Source: Streptomyces sp. 2114.4
GTDB taxonomy: Bacteria > Actinomycetota > Actinomycetes > Streptomycetales > Streptomycetaceae
NCBI RefSeq assembly: GCF_900187385.1
Contig: NZ_FYEY01000001.1
Location: 5,208,001 to 5,272,000, forward strand
DNA: 64,000 nt
Reading direction: 5' to 3'
Positions 35,694 to 42,986 of the stretch are shown here, piece after piece (position 1 is the stretch's first letter; every line of letters starts with the position of its first letter). Under the pieces are notes generated by a model that was not told where the DNA came from, ran no database searches, and was given only the letters and a program-made list of their open reading frames with translations. The position numbers were made by a program, and so were the translations under genes.

Positions 35694-35753
35694 ATGACCG
35701 CGACCCCGATGCCCGCGAACCAGATGACCGCGACCTCGATGCCCGCGACCCGG
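35694..35753 (+). repeat. 30-bp direct repeat at the 5' end of the ompA-like gene
   Basis: Two 30-bp units (35694-35723 and 35724-35753) share ATGACCGCGACC and TCGATGCCCGCGA. Each contains two in-frame ATG codons, so the repeat duplicates the possible start sites. Confidence 0.88.
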
Positions 35754-36374
35754 ACGCCCCGAGGACGCCGCCCGCACCGAGCGCCCCGTGCAGCCGTCAC
35801 CGCCGCCGTCGCCCTGCTGCTGACCGCGGCGCTGACGGTCCCCGCCGCCCACGCCGATCCGCCCGGCCTGACCGAGGACTCCAGCCCCCCGGTCCGCATC
35901 GACCCCGACGACCCCGATCTGCGCATGGTCCAGGGCGCCAAGCTCGCCCCGTCCAAGGTCCTCAACATCAAGTCCATCGTCGAGACCGACGACGGCTCCG
36001 AGCGCCGCCAGGACACCAACGACAATGTGACCTTCTCGCTCCAGGCGGAGGTCCTGTTCGACAAGGACAGCGCCAAGCTGTCGTCGGACGCGCTGGCGCG
36101 GATCGGCACCATCGCGGCGGAGATCAAGAAGCAGAACGCCACCCGCCTGCGGGTCTTCGGCTTCACCGACAACCTCGGCTCGGCGAGCCACGGCCTGGTC
36201 CTGTCCAAGCAGCGGGCCAACGCCGTCCAGCAGGAGCTGGCCAAGGACCTCGGCTCGTCCGTCAGCTTCCAGATCCGCGGCTACGGCGAGCAGTACCCGA
36301 TCGCCGACAACGCCACCGAGGCAGGCCGCAAGAAGAACCGCCGGGTCGAGGTCAGCTTCCCGCGCGCCTCGTGA
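35694..36374 (+). CDS. OmpA-family peptidoglycan-binding protein
   Basis: The 226-residue protein has a signal-like hydrophobic segment (about 33-54) and an OmpA C-terminal domain. The domain blocks include LQAEVLFDKDSAKLSSDALA, LRVFGFTDNLGSASHGLVLS and a C-terminal VEVSFPRAS. OmpA domains bind peptidoglycan, so in a monoderm it probably tethers a machine to the wall. The first 20 residues are a perfect 10-residue duplication (MTATPMPANQ/MTATSMPATR), and several in-frame ATGs make the true start uncertain. The start is 11 bp after the lipoprotein stop, so it is probably co-transcribed. Confidence 0.87.
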   Translation: MTATPMPANQMTATSMPATRTPRGRRPHRAPRAAVTAAVALLLTAALTVPAAHADPPGLTEDSSPPVRIDPDDPDLRMVQGAKLAPSKVLNIKSIVETDDGSERRQDTNDNVTFSLQAEVLFDKDSAKLSSDALARIGTIAAEIKKQNATRLRVFGFTDNLGSASHGLVLSKQRANAVQQELAKDLGSSVSFQIRGYGEQYPIADNATEAGRKKNRRVEVSFPRAS

Positions 36375-36420
36375 GCCGCGCCGCAGTAGGCGTCATCGGG
36401 AGCCGAGCCGGCCGTCTCCG

Positions 36421-36774
36421 TCAGCGGACGGGCTCGACACCGAGCCGGAGGCCGGGGCGCAGGCCCCAGCGCGCCATTGCACCGGCCTCCGCCTCCAGGA
36501 CGTGCCGGGCGCGGAGGCGGGGGAGTCCCAGCCGGCCCGGACGCATGGTGCGGACGGCCAGCACGGTGAAGTCCCGGCTCAGATAGGCGACATCGATCGC
36601 GAACCGCATCCGGAAGGTGTGCACACTGCTCGCCGGGGTGAGCAGCAGCGCCCCCTCGATGCCGTCGCGGCCCAGCAGTCCGCGGGTGCGGGCGCGCCAG
36701 GACGCCGCGATCTCCACCGGAATGACGTCGTCCGCGCCGTACAGGACCCCCGGGCCGTTCTCCCCACGCACCAT
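36421..36774 (-). CDS. DUF192 domain protein
   Basis: The 117-residue DUF192 protein has WRARTRGLLGRDGIEGALLL near residue 24, then HTFRMRFAIDVAYLS, matching the family's conserved Arg and Phe-containing motif. The function of DUF192 is unknown. The ATG at 36774 (MVRGENGPG) is used. It is convergent with the ompA-like gene (46 bp apart) and divergent from the prepilin peptidase, with which DUF192 genes are often associated in Streptomyces. Confidence 0.87.
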   Translation of the reverse strand: MVRGENGPGVLYGADDVIPVEIAASWRARTRGLLGRDGIEGALLLTPASSVHTFRMRFAIDVAYLSRDFTVLAVRTMRPGRLGLPRLRARHVLEAEAGAMARWGLRPGLRLGVEPVR

Positions 36775-36903
36775 GCACAGCGTTCTATCAGCTCCCGCAT
36801 GCCGGACCCCACCGCTCCCGCACGCCGGCCCCCGCCGCTCCCGCACGCCGGATCCTTCCGCCATCCGCCCCTGCTGCGAAGCCGGACACCCTAAGGTCGG
36901 CAC

Positions 36904-37641
36904 GTGCCAGTGATGCTGATGGTTCTCGCCGCCGTCTACGGGGCCGCGGCCGGGGTGCTCCTGCCACGGCCCGCCCACCGGATGGCCGTTGAGCCCGAGG
37001 AGGAGTGGTGCGCGGTCTGTCCCCGGGGGCATGCGATCACGGGGGTGGCGCGGGGCTGGCTGGGGCGGGGGCACTGTCAGCGGTGCGGGGCGTACGGGCC
37101 GGGGGTGCTGCCGATGGCGGCGGCCACCGCACTGGCCTGTGCGGCCCTGGCGGCGGCCACCGGGCCGCGGCCGGAACTCGTCGCCTGGCTGGCGATGACG
37201 CCGGTCGCGGTGCTGCTGGTGGCCGTCGACTGGCGGGTCCGGCGCCTCCCGGACGCGCTGACGCTGCCGCTCGCCGTGATGGCGGCGGTGCTGCTGGGGC
37301 TCGGCGGCTGGTTCACCGACGAAGGCGGGGCGTGGCGGCGGGCGCTGCTGGGCGGACTCGTCCTGGGCGCGTGCTACCTCCTGCTCTACGTCGTCAACCC
37401 GCGGGGCATCGGGCTGGGCGACGTCAAGCTGGCGGTCGGGCTGGGGATCGCCCTGGGGTGGTACGGCTGGCGCACCCTTGTCCACGGCGGGGCGGCCGGT
37501 GTGCTGCTCGGTGCGCTCTACGGGGCGGGGCTGCTGATCGTCCGGCGCGGTGCGCGGGGAGCGGCCATGCCCCTGGGGCCCTTCATGATCCTCGGGGCGT
37601 TCGGCGTGCTGCTGCTGGGCGCCGCCGCGGTGCCCGCTTGA
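36904..37641 (+). CDS. A24-family prepilin peptidase (TadV/CpaA-like)
   Basis: This 245-residue aspartic membrane peptidase processes Flp and TadE-type prepilins. It has a short N-terminal helix and a cysteine pair module (Cys36, Cys39, Cys58, Cys61) of GspO/PilD-type zinc motifs. Catalytic aspartates are Asp109 (VAVDWRVRRLPD) and Asp173 (GLGDVK, the GxGD motif), and about seven transmembrane helices are present. GTG start. It is separated from the other Tad genes only by the DUF192 gene. A terminator follows. Confidence 0.92.
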   Translation: MPVMLMVLAAVYGAAAGVLLPRPAHRMAVEPEEEWCAVCPRGHAITGVARGWLGRGHCQRCGAYGPGVLPMAAATALACAALAAATGPRPELVAWLAMTPVAVLLVAVDWRVRRLPDALTLPLAVMAAVLLGLGGWFTDEGGAWRRALLGGLVLGACYLLLYVVNPRGIGLGDVKLAVGLGIALGWYGWRTLVHGGAAGVLLGALYGAGLLIVRRGARGAAMPLGPFMILGAFGVLLLGAAAVPA

Positions 37642-37652
37642 CGGGACGGCCC

Positions 37653-37706
37653 GGAGACGACGGCTGGGGACGACGGCCGGGGACGACGGTCCGGAGACGA
37701 CGGGCC
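37653..37706. repeat. 13-14-bp tandem repeat after the prepilin peptidase
   Basis: Four units of GGRGACGACGG followed by CT, CC, TCC or GCC (37653-37665, 37666-37678, 37679-37692, 37693-37706) lie just after the prepilin peptidase stop. Confidence 0.85.
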
Positions 37707-37782
37707 GGGGACCGAGCCACGCCGCCGCGCGCGCCGGTGCACGAAGCATCCCTCTCGCGGGGTTATGGTGGAAACCCCCCCT

Positions 37783-37822
37783 CGGGCCGGTCCGTATCCC
37801 CCCCACGGACCGGCCCGCTTTT
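37783..37822 (+). terminator. rho-independent-type terminator after the prepilin peptidase
   Basis: A 13-bp perfect stem (37783-37795 with 37805-37817) is followed by CTTTTT. It is one of the few hairpins in the window with a U-tract. Confidence 0.9.
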
Positions 37823-37901
37823 TGTTCCGTGCACCGGCCGGTCCCCGCGCGGGCTACGCGGCAAGCCCGACCGCCGGGCCGGCGCTACCGCAGGACCGCC
37901 G

Positions 37902-38933
37902 CTACCGCCGCGCCCAGATGTTCACGCCGTCCGTCGTCTTCGCGAACTCGTCGATCTCGGCCAGCTCGGCATCCGTGATCTCGGGGGCGTCGAGGGCGGC
38001 GATATTGGCCTCCAGCTGGGCGACGCTGCTGGCGCCGATCAGGGCGGAGGTCATCCGGTCGTCGCGCAGCACCCACCGCAGCGCGAGCTGGGCCAGCGAC
38101 TGGCCGCGCCGGGCCGCGATGTCGTTGAGGCCGCGGAGGCGGCGGACGACCTCGTCGGACAGCAGGCCCGGGTCTAGGGACTTGCCCTGGGAGGCACGCG
38201 AGCCCTCGGGGATGCCGTGCAGGTACTTGTCCGTGAGCATGCCCTGCGCAAGTGGCGCAAAAGAGATGCAGCCCATGCCCTCGGCTTCGAGGGTGTCCAG
38301 CAGCAGATCGTCCTCGGTCCAGCGGTTGATCATGGAGTAAGAGGGCTGGTGGATCAGCGCGCGGACACCCATTTCCCGCAGGATTCCGGCCGCTTCACGG
38401 GTCTGCTCGGCGTTGTAGGAGGAAACCCCGACATACAGGGCCTTGCCCTGCTGGACGGCGGACGCCAGCGCGCCCATCGTCTCCTCCAGTGGGGTGTCCG
38501 GATCGAAGCGGTGCGAGTAGAAGATATCGACGTAATCGACGCCCATCCGCTTCAGTGAGGCATCCAGCGACGAGAGGAGATATTTCCGCGAACCCCATTC
38601 ACCGTACGGGCCCGGGTGCATCAGATATCCGGCCTTCGTCGACAGAATCATCTCGTCGCGGTAGCCGCGGAAGTCCTGCGCGAAGATCTTTCCGAAGTTC
38701 AGCTCGGCGGACCCGGGTGGCGGACCGTAGTTGTTGGCCAGATCGAAGTGGGTCACGCCCAGATCGAAGGCGCGGCGCAGGATGCCCCGCTGGGAGCTCA
38801 GGGTGCGGTCATCCCCGAAGTTGTGCCACAGTCCAAGGGAGATAGCGGGGAGTTTGAGTCCGCTGTGACCCGTTCTCCGGTACTTCATCGAGTCGTAGCG
38901 GGAATCCGCTGCGCGGTAGTCGGTGCCAGTCAT
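37902..38933 (-). CDS. aldo/keto reductase, YghZ/Kv-beta-like
   Basis: The protein of about 343 residues is an NADPH-dependent aldo/keto reductase. Catalytic residues are visible as the Asp/Tyr in HFDLANNYGPPPGSAE, the Lys in LSTKAGY and the His in FYSHRFD. The motif set and C-terminal domain resemble YghZ (L-glyceraldehyde 3-phosphate/methylglyoxal reductase). The start at 38933 is chosen because AGGGAG lies 6 nt upstream. In-frame codons to 39098 have no ribosome-binding site. It is divergent from the cis-prenyl transferase. Confidence 0.88.
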   Translation of the reverse strand: MTGTDYRAADSRYDSMKYRRTGHSGLKLPAISLGLWHNFGDDRTLSSQRGILRRAFDLGVTHFDLANNYGPPPGSAELNFGKIFAQDFRGYRDEMILSTKAGYLMHPGPYGEWGSRKYLLSSLDASLKRMGVDYVDIFYSHRFDPDTPLEETMGALASAVQQGKALYVGVSSYNAEQTREAAGILREMGVRALIHQPSYSMINRWTEDDLLLDTLEAEGMGCISFAPLAQGMLTDKYLHGIPEGSRASQGKSLDPGLLSDEVVRRLRGLNDIAARRGQSLAQLALRWVLRDDRMTSALIGASSVAQLEANIAALDAPEITDAELAEIDEFAKTTDGVNIWARR

Positions 38934-38972
38934 GCTCATCTCCCTATCACGTACCTGTGACCTACCTGATTG

Positions 38973-38988
38973 GGCTGTCGAGACAGCC
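38973..38988. promoter_or_regulatory. inverted repeat between divergent AKR and prenyltransferase genes
   Basis: GGCTGTC-GA-GACAGCC is a perfect 7-bp inverted repeat with a 2-bp spacer. It lies 40 bp upstream of the aldo/keto reductase start and is a possible operator or 5'-leader hairpin. Confidence 0.4.
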
Positions 38989-39055
38989 GAGAAGTAAAGT
39001 TGCCCACTTGAGGCGACGGGGCGACCGCCATTGGCACGGAGGGGCTGGACCACAC

Positions 39056-39853
39056 ATGCTGCGATCTTCCGGGATGCGCATCCCTTATCCGCCTGCATTG
39101 CGCAATCTGGTCTACCGGCTGTACGCGCGCAGGGTGGAGGGTCGCCTGGATCACACCCAGGTGCCCAAGCACATCGGCGTCATCCTGGACGGCAACCGGC
39201 GCTGGGCGCGGGCCGACGGGCGGACGACCGAGCAGGGTCACCAGGCCGGTGCGGCCAAGATCAGTGAGCTGCTGGGCTGGTGCGAGGAGACCGATGTCGA
39301 GGTGGTCACGCTGTGGCTGCTGTCGACGGACAACCTCGACCGGCCCGAGGAGGAGCTGAAGCCGCTGCTCGGCATCATCGAGAACACCGTCCGCGATCTG
39401 GCGGCCGACGGTCGCTGGCGGGTGCACCACGTCGGCAACCGCGACCTGCTGCCGGCCGCCACCCAGCAGGTGCTCAAGGAGTCCGAGCAGGCCACCCGTG
39501 ACAACCGCGGCGTCCTGGTGAACGTCGCGGTCGGCTACGGCGGCCGGCAGGAGATCGCCGATGCGGTGCGCTCGCTGCTGCTGGACCACGCCGAGCGCGG
39601 CACCTCCTTCGAGGAGCTGGCGGAGATCGTCGACATCGACCTGATCTCCGAGCACCTGTACACCCGCGGCCAGCCCGATCCGGATCTGGTGATCCGTACG
39701 AGCGGTGAGCAGCGGCTGTCGGGCTTCATGCTGTGGCAGAGCGCCCATTCGGAGTACTACTTCTGCGAAGTTTTCTGGCCGGCGTTCCGGAAGGTCGACT
39801 TCCTGCGCGCCCTGCGCGACTACGCCGCCCGGCACCGGCGGTACGGCTTCTAG
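39056..39853 (+). CDS. uppS: cis-prenyl transferase (isoprenyl diphosphate synthase, UPP-synthase family)
   Basis: The protein of about 265 residues is a cis-prenyl transferase that extends farnesyl-type diphosphates with isopentenyl diphosphate. Motifs are HIGVILDGNRRWAR (catalytic Asp and the substrate-binding Arg), GHQAGAAKIS, WLLSTDNLDRP, and RTSGEQRLSGFMLWQSAHSE. It would supply undecaprenyl or a shorter cis-polyprenyl carrier for cell-wall synthesis; product length cannot be read here. The start at 39056 (MLRSSGMRIPY) is preferred because GGAGGGG lies about 10 nt upstream; 39074 is the alternative. Confidence 0.93.
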   Translation: MLRSSGMRIPYPPALRNLVYRLYARRVEGRLDHTQVPKHIGVILDGNRRWARADGRTTEQGHQAGAAKISELLGWCEETDVEVVTLWLLSTDNLDRPEEELKPLLGIIENTVRDLAADGRWRVHHVGNRDLLPAATQQVLKESEQATRDNRGVLVNVAVGYGGRQEIADAVRSLLLDHAERGTSFEELAEIVDIDLISEHLYTRGQPDPDLVIRTSGEQRLSGFMLWQSAHSEYYFCEVFWPAFRKVDFLRALRDYAARHRRYGF

Positions 39854-40429
39854 GAGGCGCCCGGGGCGTCCGGGCCGCCCGGCACGCTCCGCCGCGTTCC
39901 GCCAGGCGGGTTACTCACGCCCCGTAAGCCCGATTCACCCCTGAAGTTCTCGATGCCCCTTCCGTTACGGGGCGTCACCAGGCCCCGTCGGCTCCATGTG
40001 CCGCTGACGGGGCCTCTTCTGACACACCTTCCCCTCAGGTACCACCTTGGCGACGCCGCCGCCCGGCGAGCAGGCGTTACCCAAGGTTCATCGCCCGTGC
40101 GTCATATGCCGTGGCATGGCTACGCAGGTTCGAGGGAATATCCCTTCCAGGTCGGCGTCAGGAACAAGCCATCGGGCGCCGCATCTCAGCGGACGGCATG
40201 GGGTCGTCCGCCCGGGAGGCCCTTTGCACATCACGGAGGTCCGTGCGTACCGCGCGGTCGACGCGGAGGGCCGGCGTTCGGCCCGCGCATTGTGGTCCGA
40301 GCCCGGTCCGGTCACCAGATGGCCGGGGGTCCCGGAGACGCTGCCCAGCGACTGCTGGACAGGCGGCGCCCCCGGGAGTACACCGCCCCGCGACGCCGTC
40401 GCACCCCAACCGAGGGGGTTCGTCCACCC
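39854..40429. other. 576-bp intergenic region between uppS and phoH
   Basis: It holds a terminator at 39980-40015 and, further on, a small palindrome ATGCC-GT-GGCAT (40105-40116). No gene is supported: the available frames (for example 40047-40436) are Arg/Pro-rich without domains. A long phoH leader is possible. Confidence 0.6.
39980..40015 (+). terminator. terminator hairpin after uppS
   Basis: AGGCCCCGTC (39980-39989) pairs perfectly with GACGGGGCCT (40006-40015) around a 16-nt loop, and CTTCT follows. It lies about 130 bp after the uppS stop. Confidence 0.75.
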
Positions 40430-41752
40430 GTGGTGAACATCAAGCAGCGCCGTGAGCACGACCGGCGCACTTATGTCCTCGACACCAGTGTGCTGCTGGC
40501 GGATCCAGGCGCCATGGCCCGCTTCGACGAGCACGAGGTCGTGCTGCCGGTCGTGGTGGTCACGGAACTGGAGGCCAAAAGGCACCACCCCGAGCTCGGT
40601 TACTTCGCCCGGCAGGCACTGCGCCTGCTGGACGAGTACCGGGTGCAGTTCGGGCGGCTGGACTCGCCCATCCCCATCGGGGATCTCGGCGGGTCGCTCC
40701 GGGTCGAGCTGAACCACTCCGACCCCGGAATACTGCCCGCGGGCTTCCGGCTCGGCGACAACGACTCGCGGATCCTCGCCGTGGCGCGCAATCTGCAGGC
40801 CGAGGGGTACGACGTCACGGTCGTCTCCAAGGACCTGCCGCTGCGCATCAAGGCGTCCTCGGTCGGGCTGCTGGCCGAGGAGTACCGCGCCGAGCTGGCG
40901 ATCACCGATTCCGGCTGGACGGGGATGGCCGAGCTGACCGTCTCGGCCGAGCAGATCGACGACCTCTTCGCCGCCGAGACCGCTCACGTTCCGGAGGTCT
41001 CCGAACTTCCGGTGCATACCGGACTTGTCCTGCAGTCCGACCGCGGCAAGGCACTCGGCCGGGTCACCGCGGAGGGCGCGGTCCGGCTGGTGCGCGGCGA
41101 CCGGGAGGCGTTCGGGATCCACGGCCGCAGCGCCGAGCAGCGGATCGCGCTGGATCTGCTGCTCGACCAGGATGTCGGCATCGTCTCGATGGGCGGCCGG
41201 GCCGGTACCGGCAAGTCGGCGCTGGCGCTGTGCGCGGGCCTGGAGGCCGTATTGGAGCGCCGGCAGCACCGCAAGGTGATGGTGTTCCGCCCGCTGTACG
41301 CCGTCGGCGGGCAGGAGCTGGGCTATCTGCCGGGCAGCGAGGCGGAGAAGATGAGCCCCTGGGCCCAGGCCGTCTTCGACACGCTGTCCGCGGTGACCAG
41401 CAAGGACGTCATCGAAGAGGTGGTGGGGCGCGGCATGTTGGAGGTGCTGCCGCTGACCCATATCCGCGGGCGCTCGCTGCATGACGCATTCGTCATCGTG
41501 GACGAGGCGCAGTCGCTGGAGCGGAACGTCCTTTTGACGGTTCTGTCCCGTATTGGAGCCAACTCCCGCGTCGTGCTGACACATGATGTCGCGCAGCGCG
41601 ACAACCTCCGGGTCGGGCGGTACGACGGTGTGGTCGCCGTCGTCGAGAAGCTGAAGGGGCATCCGCTGTTCGCCCACGTCACGCTGAACCGCTCGGAGCG
41701 TTCGCCGATCGCGGCCCTGGTGACCGAATTGCTGGAGGACGGCCGGATCTGA
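40430..41752 (+). CDS. phoH: PIN-domain/PhoH-family ATPase
   Basis: The 440-residue fusion has an N-terminal PIN-type RNase domain (about 10-150: TYVLDTSVLLADP, VVVTELEAKRHHPELGYF and the acidic GDNDSRILAVARN) and a C-terminal PhoH ATPase domain. The ATPase domain has Walker A GGRAGTGKSALAL (about 255-267), FRPLYAVGGQELGYLPGS and the DEAQ box IVDEAQSLERN. This PIN-PhoH (YlaK/PhoH2) architecture is linked to RNA unwinding and cleavage. The GTG at 40430 or 40433 follows GAGGGGG; 40430 is listed. Confidence 0.92.
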   Translation: MVNIKQRREHDRRTYVLDTSVLLADPGAMARFDEHEVVLPVVVVTELEAKRHHPELGYFARQALRLLDEYRVQFGRLDSPIPIGDLGGSLRVELNHSDPGILPAGFRLGDNDSRILAVARNLQAEGYDVTVVSKDLPLRIKASSVGLLAEEYRAELAITDSGWTGMAELTVSAEQIDDLFAAETAHVPEVSELPVHTGLVLQSDRGKALGRVTAEGAVRLVRGDREAFGIHGRSAEQRIALDLLLDQDVGIVSMGGRAGTGKSALALCAGLEAVLERRQHRKVMVFRPLYAVGGQELGYLPGSEAEKMSPWAQAVFDTLSAVTSKDVIEEVVGRGMLEVLPLTHIRGRSLHDAFVIVDEAQSLERNVLLTVLSRIGANSRVVLTHDVAQRDNLRVGRYDGVVAVVEKLKGHPLFAHVTLNRSERSPIAALVTELLEDGRI

Positions 41753-41767
41753 CCGGTTGTGAACACG

Positions 41768-41807
41768 GCGCCGCCCGGCAAAGCGAAGGAGCTTAGCCGG
41801 GCGGCGC
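41768..41807 (+). terminator. terminator hairpin after phoH
   Basis: GCGCCGCCCGGC (41768-41779) and GCCGGGCGGCGC (41796-41807) form a perfect 12-bp stem around a 16-nt loop, 15 bp after the phoH stop. Confidence 0.85.
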
Positions 41808-42157
41808 AGTGCTGCGAGTGGATATCCGAAAATCGTTTGCCGTAAACGAGGTGTGAGCTTTCACACCCAGCGGGGAATTGCTTCCCGGCGTCCCGGTCGG
41901 GCAGAGTCTGGGTCCTGTCAGGCCCCGCATACGGCATCAAGCACCCCCAGCGGTGTGTAGAACCAACGAACTTCATAGCGATGCGCCGTATGCCGCCCGA
42001 GCACCACGCGGACCCCGAGGGGGACGTACCGGGCCAGTGCCTCCCGTGACCAGTCGGACCCTCCGCTCAACAGGGCCCGGAACAAGGGGAGGCCAGCGTC
42101 AGGGGCACGATTGCGCCCGCGAGGTCACCTATGCGGGCGATGCTGGAAGGAAAACGT
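41808..42157 (+). other. 350-bp leader of the transglycosylase-like gene with predicted RNA structure
   Basis: No gene was found. The region contains a GGGAA-N4-TTCCC hairpin near 41873-41886. It also has a longer-range perfect 9-bp pair, GCATACGGC (41927-41935) with GCCGTATGC (41985-41993), around 49 nt. A purine-rich ribosome-binding site GGAAGGAAAA (42145-42154) precedes the GTG at 42158. It may be a structured 5' UTR. A match to the c-di-AMP riboswitch consensus was sought and not found. Confidence 0.5.
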
Positions 42158-42859
42158 GTGAGCCGGATCTCGGTCCGGGGATTCGCCGTGGCATCCGCCA
42201 CCGCGGTCACCACCGTCGGCGCCGTGGTCGGCGTCGCTGCAGGCAACGAGCCCGCCTCGGTCGGCAACACCGAGGCCACCGCTGCCGACGCGACGATCGC
42301 CGACATCCCCGCGGGCGCACAGGCCCAGGTGCAGACGGCATCCCTGACGCAGCAGGCGGACGACCAGTCCACCCAGGCGGACACGGCAGCACTGAAGTCC
42401 GCTCAGGAGTCGGCCCGTAAGGCTGCCGCTGAGACCGCGCAGAGCAAGAAGGACGCGGCGGACGAGGCGAAGGCCAAGAAGGACGCCGACGCCCGCAAGG
42501 AGAAGCTGACCGCGTCCCGCTCCTCCGCGCGCGGTGACCTGGGCGACCTCCTCGGCAAGGGCTCGTACTCCATTGCCGAGACGCAGTCCATCGCGCGGCA
42601 GATGATGGCCGGCGACCAGTTCCAGTGCTTCAGCAACATCGTGGACCACGAGTCCGGCTGGAACTACAAGGCCACCAACGCCGGATCGGGCGCCTACGGC
42701 CTCGTCCAGGCACTGCCCGGCTCCAAGATGTCCTCCGCGGGTTCCGACTGGCAGACCAACCCGGCCACCCAGATCAAGTGGGGGCTGAACTACATGAACG
42801 ACCGCTACGGCAGCCCCTGCGGTGCCTGGTCGTTCTGGCAGGCCAACAGCTGGTACTAG
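42158..42859 (+). CDS. secreted lytic-transglycosylase-like protein
   Basis: The 233-residue secreted protein has an N-terminal signal peptide (VSRISVRGFAVASATAVTTV, residues 1-20, extending to about 29), a Gln/Ala-rich linker and a Lys/Ala-rich coiled coil (about 80-120). The C-terminal small SLT-like domain has a DHESGWNY block with candidate catalytic Glu165, GAYGLVQALPGSKM and GSPCGAWSFW. It should act on peptidoglycan outside the cell. The GTG at 42158 is chosen because GGAAGGA lies 6-7 nt upstream; upstream in-frame ATGs at 42131 and 42140 have none. A terminator follows. Confidence 0.87.
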   Translation: MSRISVRGFAVASATAVTTVGAVVGVAAGNEPASVGNTEATAADATIADIPAGAQAQVQTASLTQQADDQSTQADTAALKSAQESARKAAAETAQSKKDAADEAKAKKDADARKEKLTASRSSARGDLGDLLGKGSYSIAETQSIARQMMAGDQFQCFSNIVDHESGWNYKATNAGSGAYGLVQALPGSKMSSAGSDWQTNPATQIKWGLNYMNDRYGSPCGAWSFWQANSWY

Positions 42860-42885
42860 GCCCGCCGGCAGTACCACCGCACTTC

Positions 42886-42920
42886 CGAAACCCCCGAACG
42901 CGGCAGCGTCGGGGGTTTCG
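42886..42920 (+). terminator. terminator hairpin after transglycosylase-like gene
   Basis: An 11-12-bp perfect stem, CGAAACCCCCGA (42886-42897) with TCGGGGGTTTCG (42909-42920), lies 27 bp after the stop. Confidence 0.85.
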
Positions 42921-42986
42921 TGCGTCCGGCACAGGTAACGTCGTGCCCGTCAGGTTGTGGCGCGTGGGAGGGGAAGAGGAAGGCAC

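Noticed and set aside
36421..37806. Longer frame extending the DUF192 gene upstream
   Set aside because: The extension is antisense to the prepilin peptidase and low-complexity. The 117-residue DUF192 form fits the family.
40100..40160. tRNA-like T-arm (GGTTCGAGGG)
   Set aside because: No matching acceptor, anticodon or D-arm pairing could be found.
40047..40436. Possible gene upstream of phoH
   Set aside because: The frame overlaps the phoH start, is Arg/Pro-rich, lacks a domain and has a poor ribosome-binding site. Treated as intergenic.
41808..42157. c-di-AMP (ydaO) riboswitch before the transglycosylase-like gene
   Set aside because: Expected from known Streptomyces cell-wall hydrolase genes, but the conserved CCGAACCCGNCAGCTNAC-type core and flanking GGGGAACC/GGGTGAATC blocks were not found.
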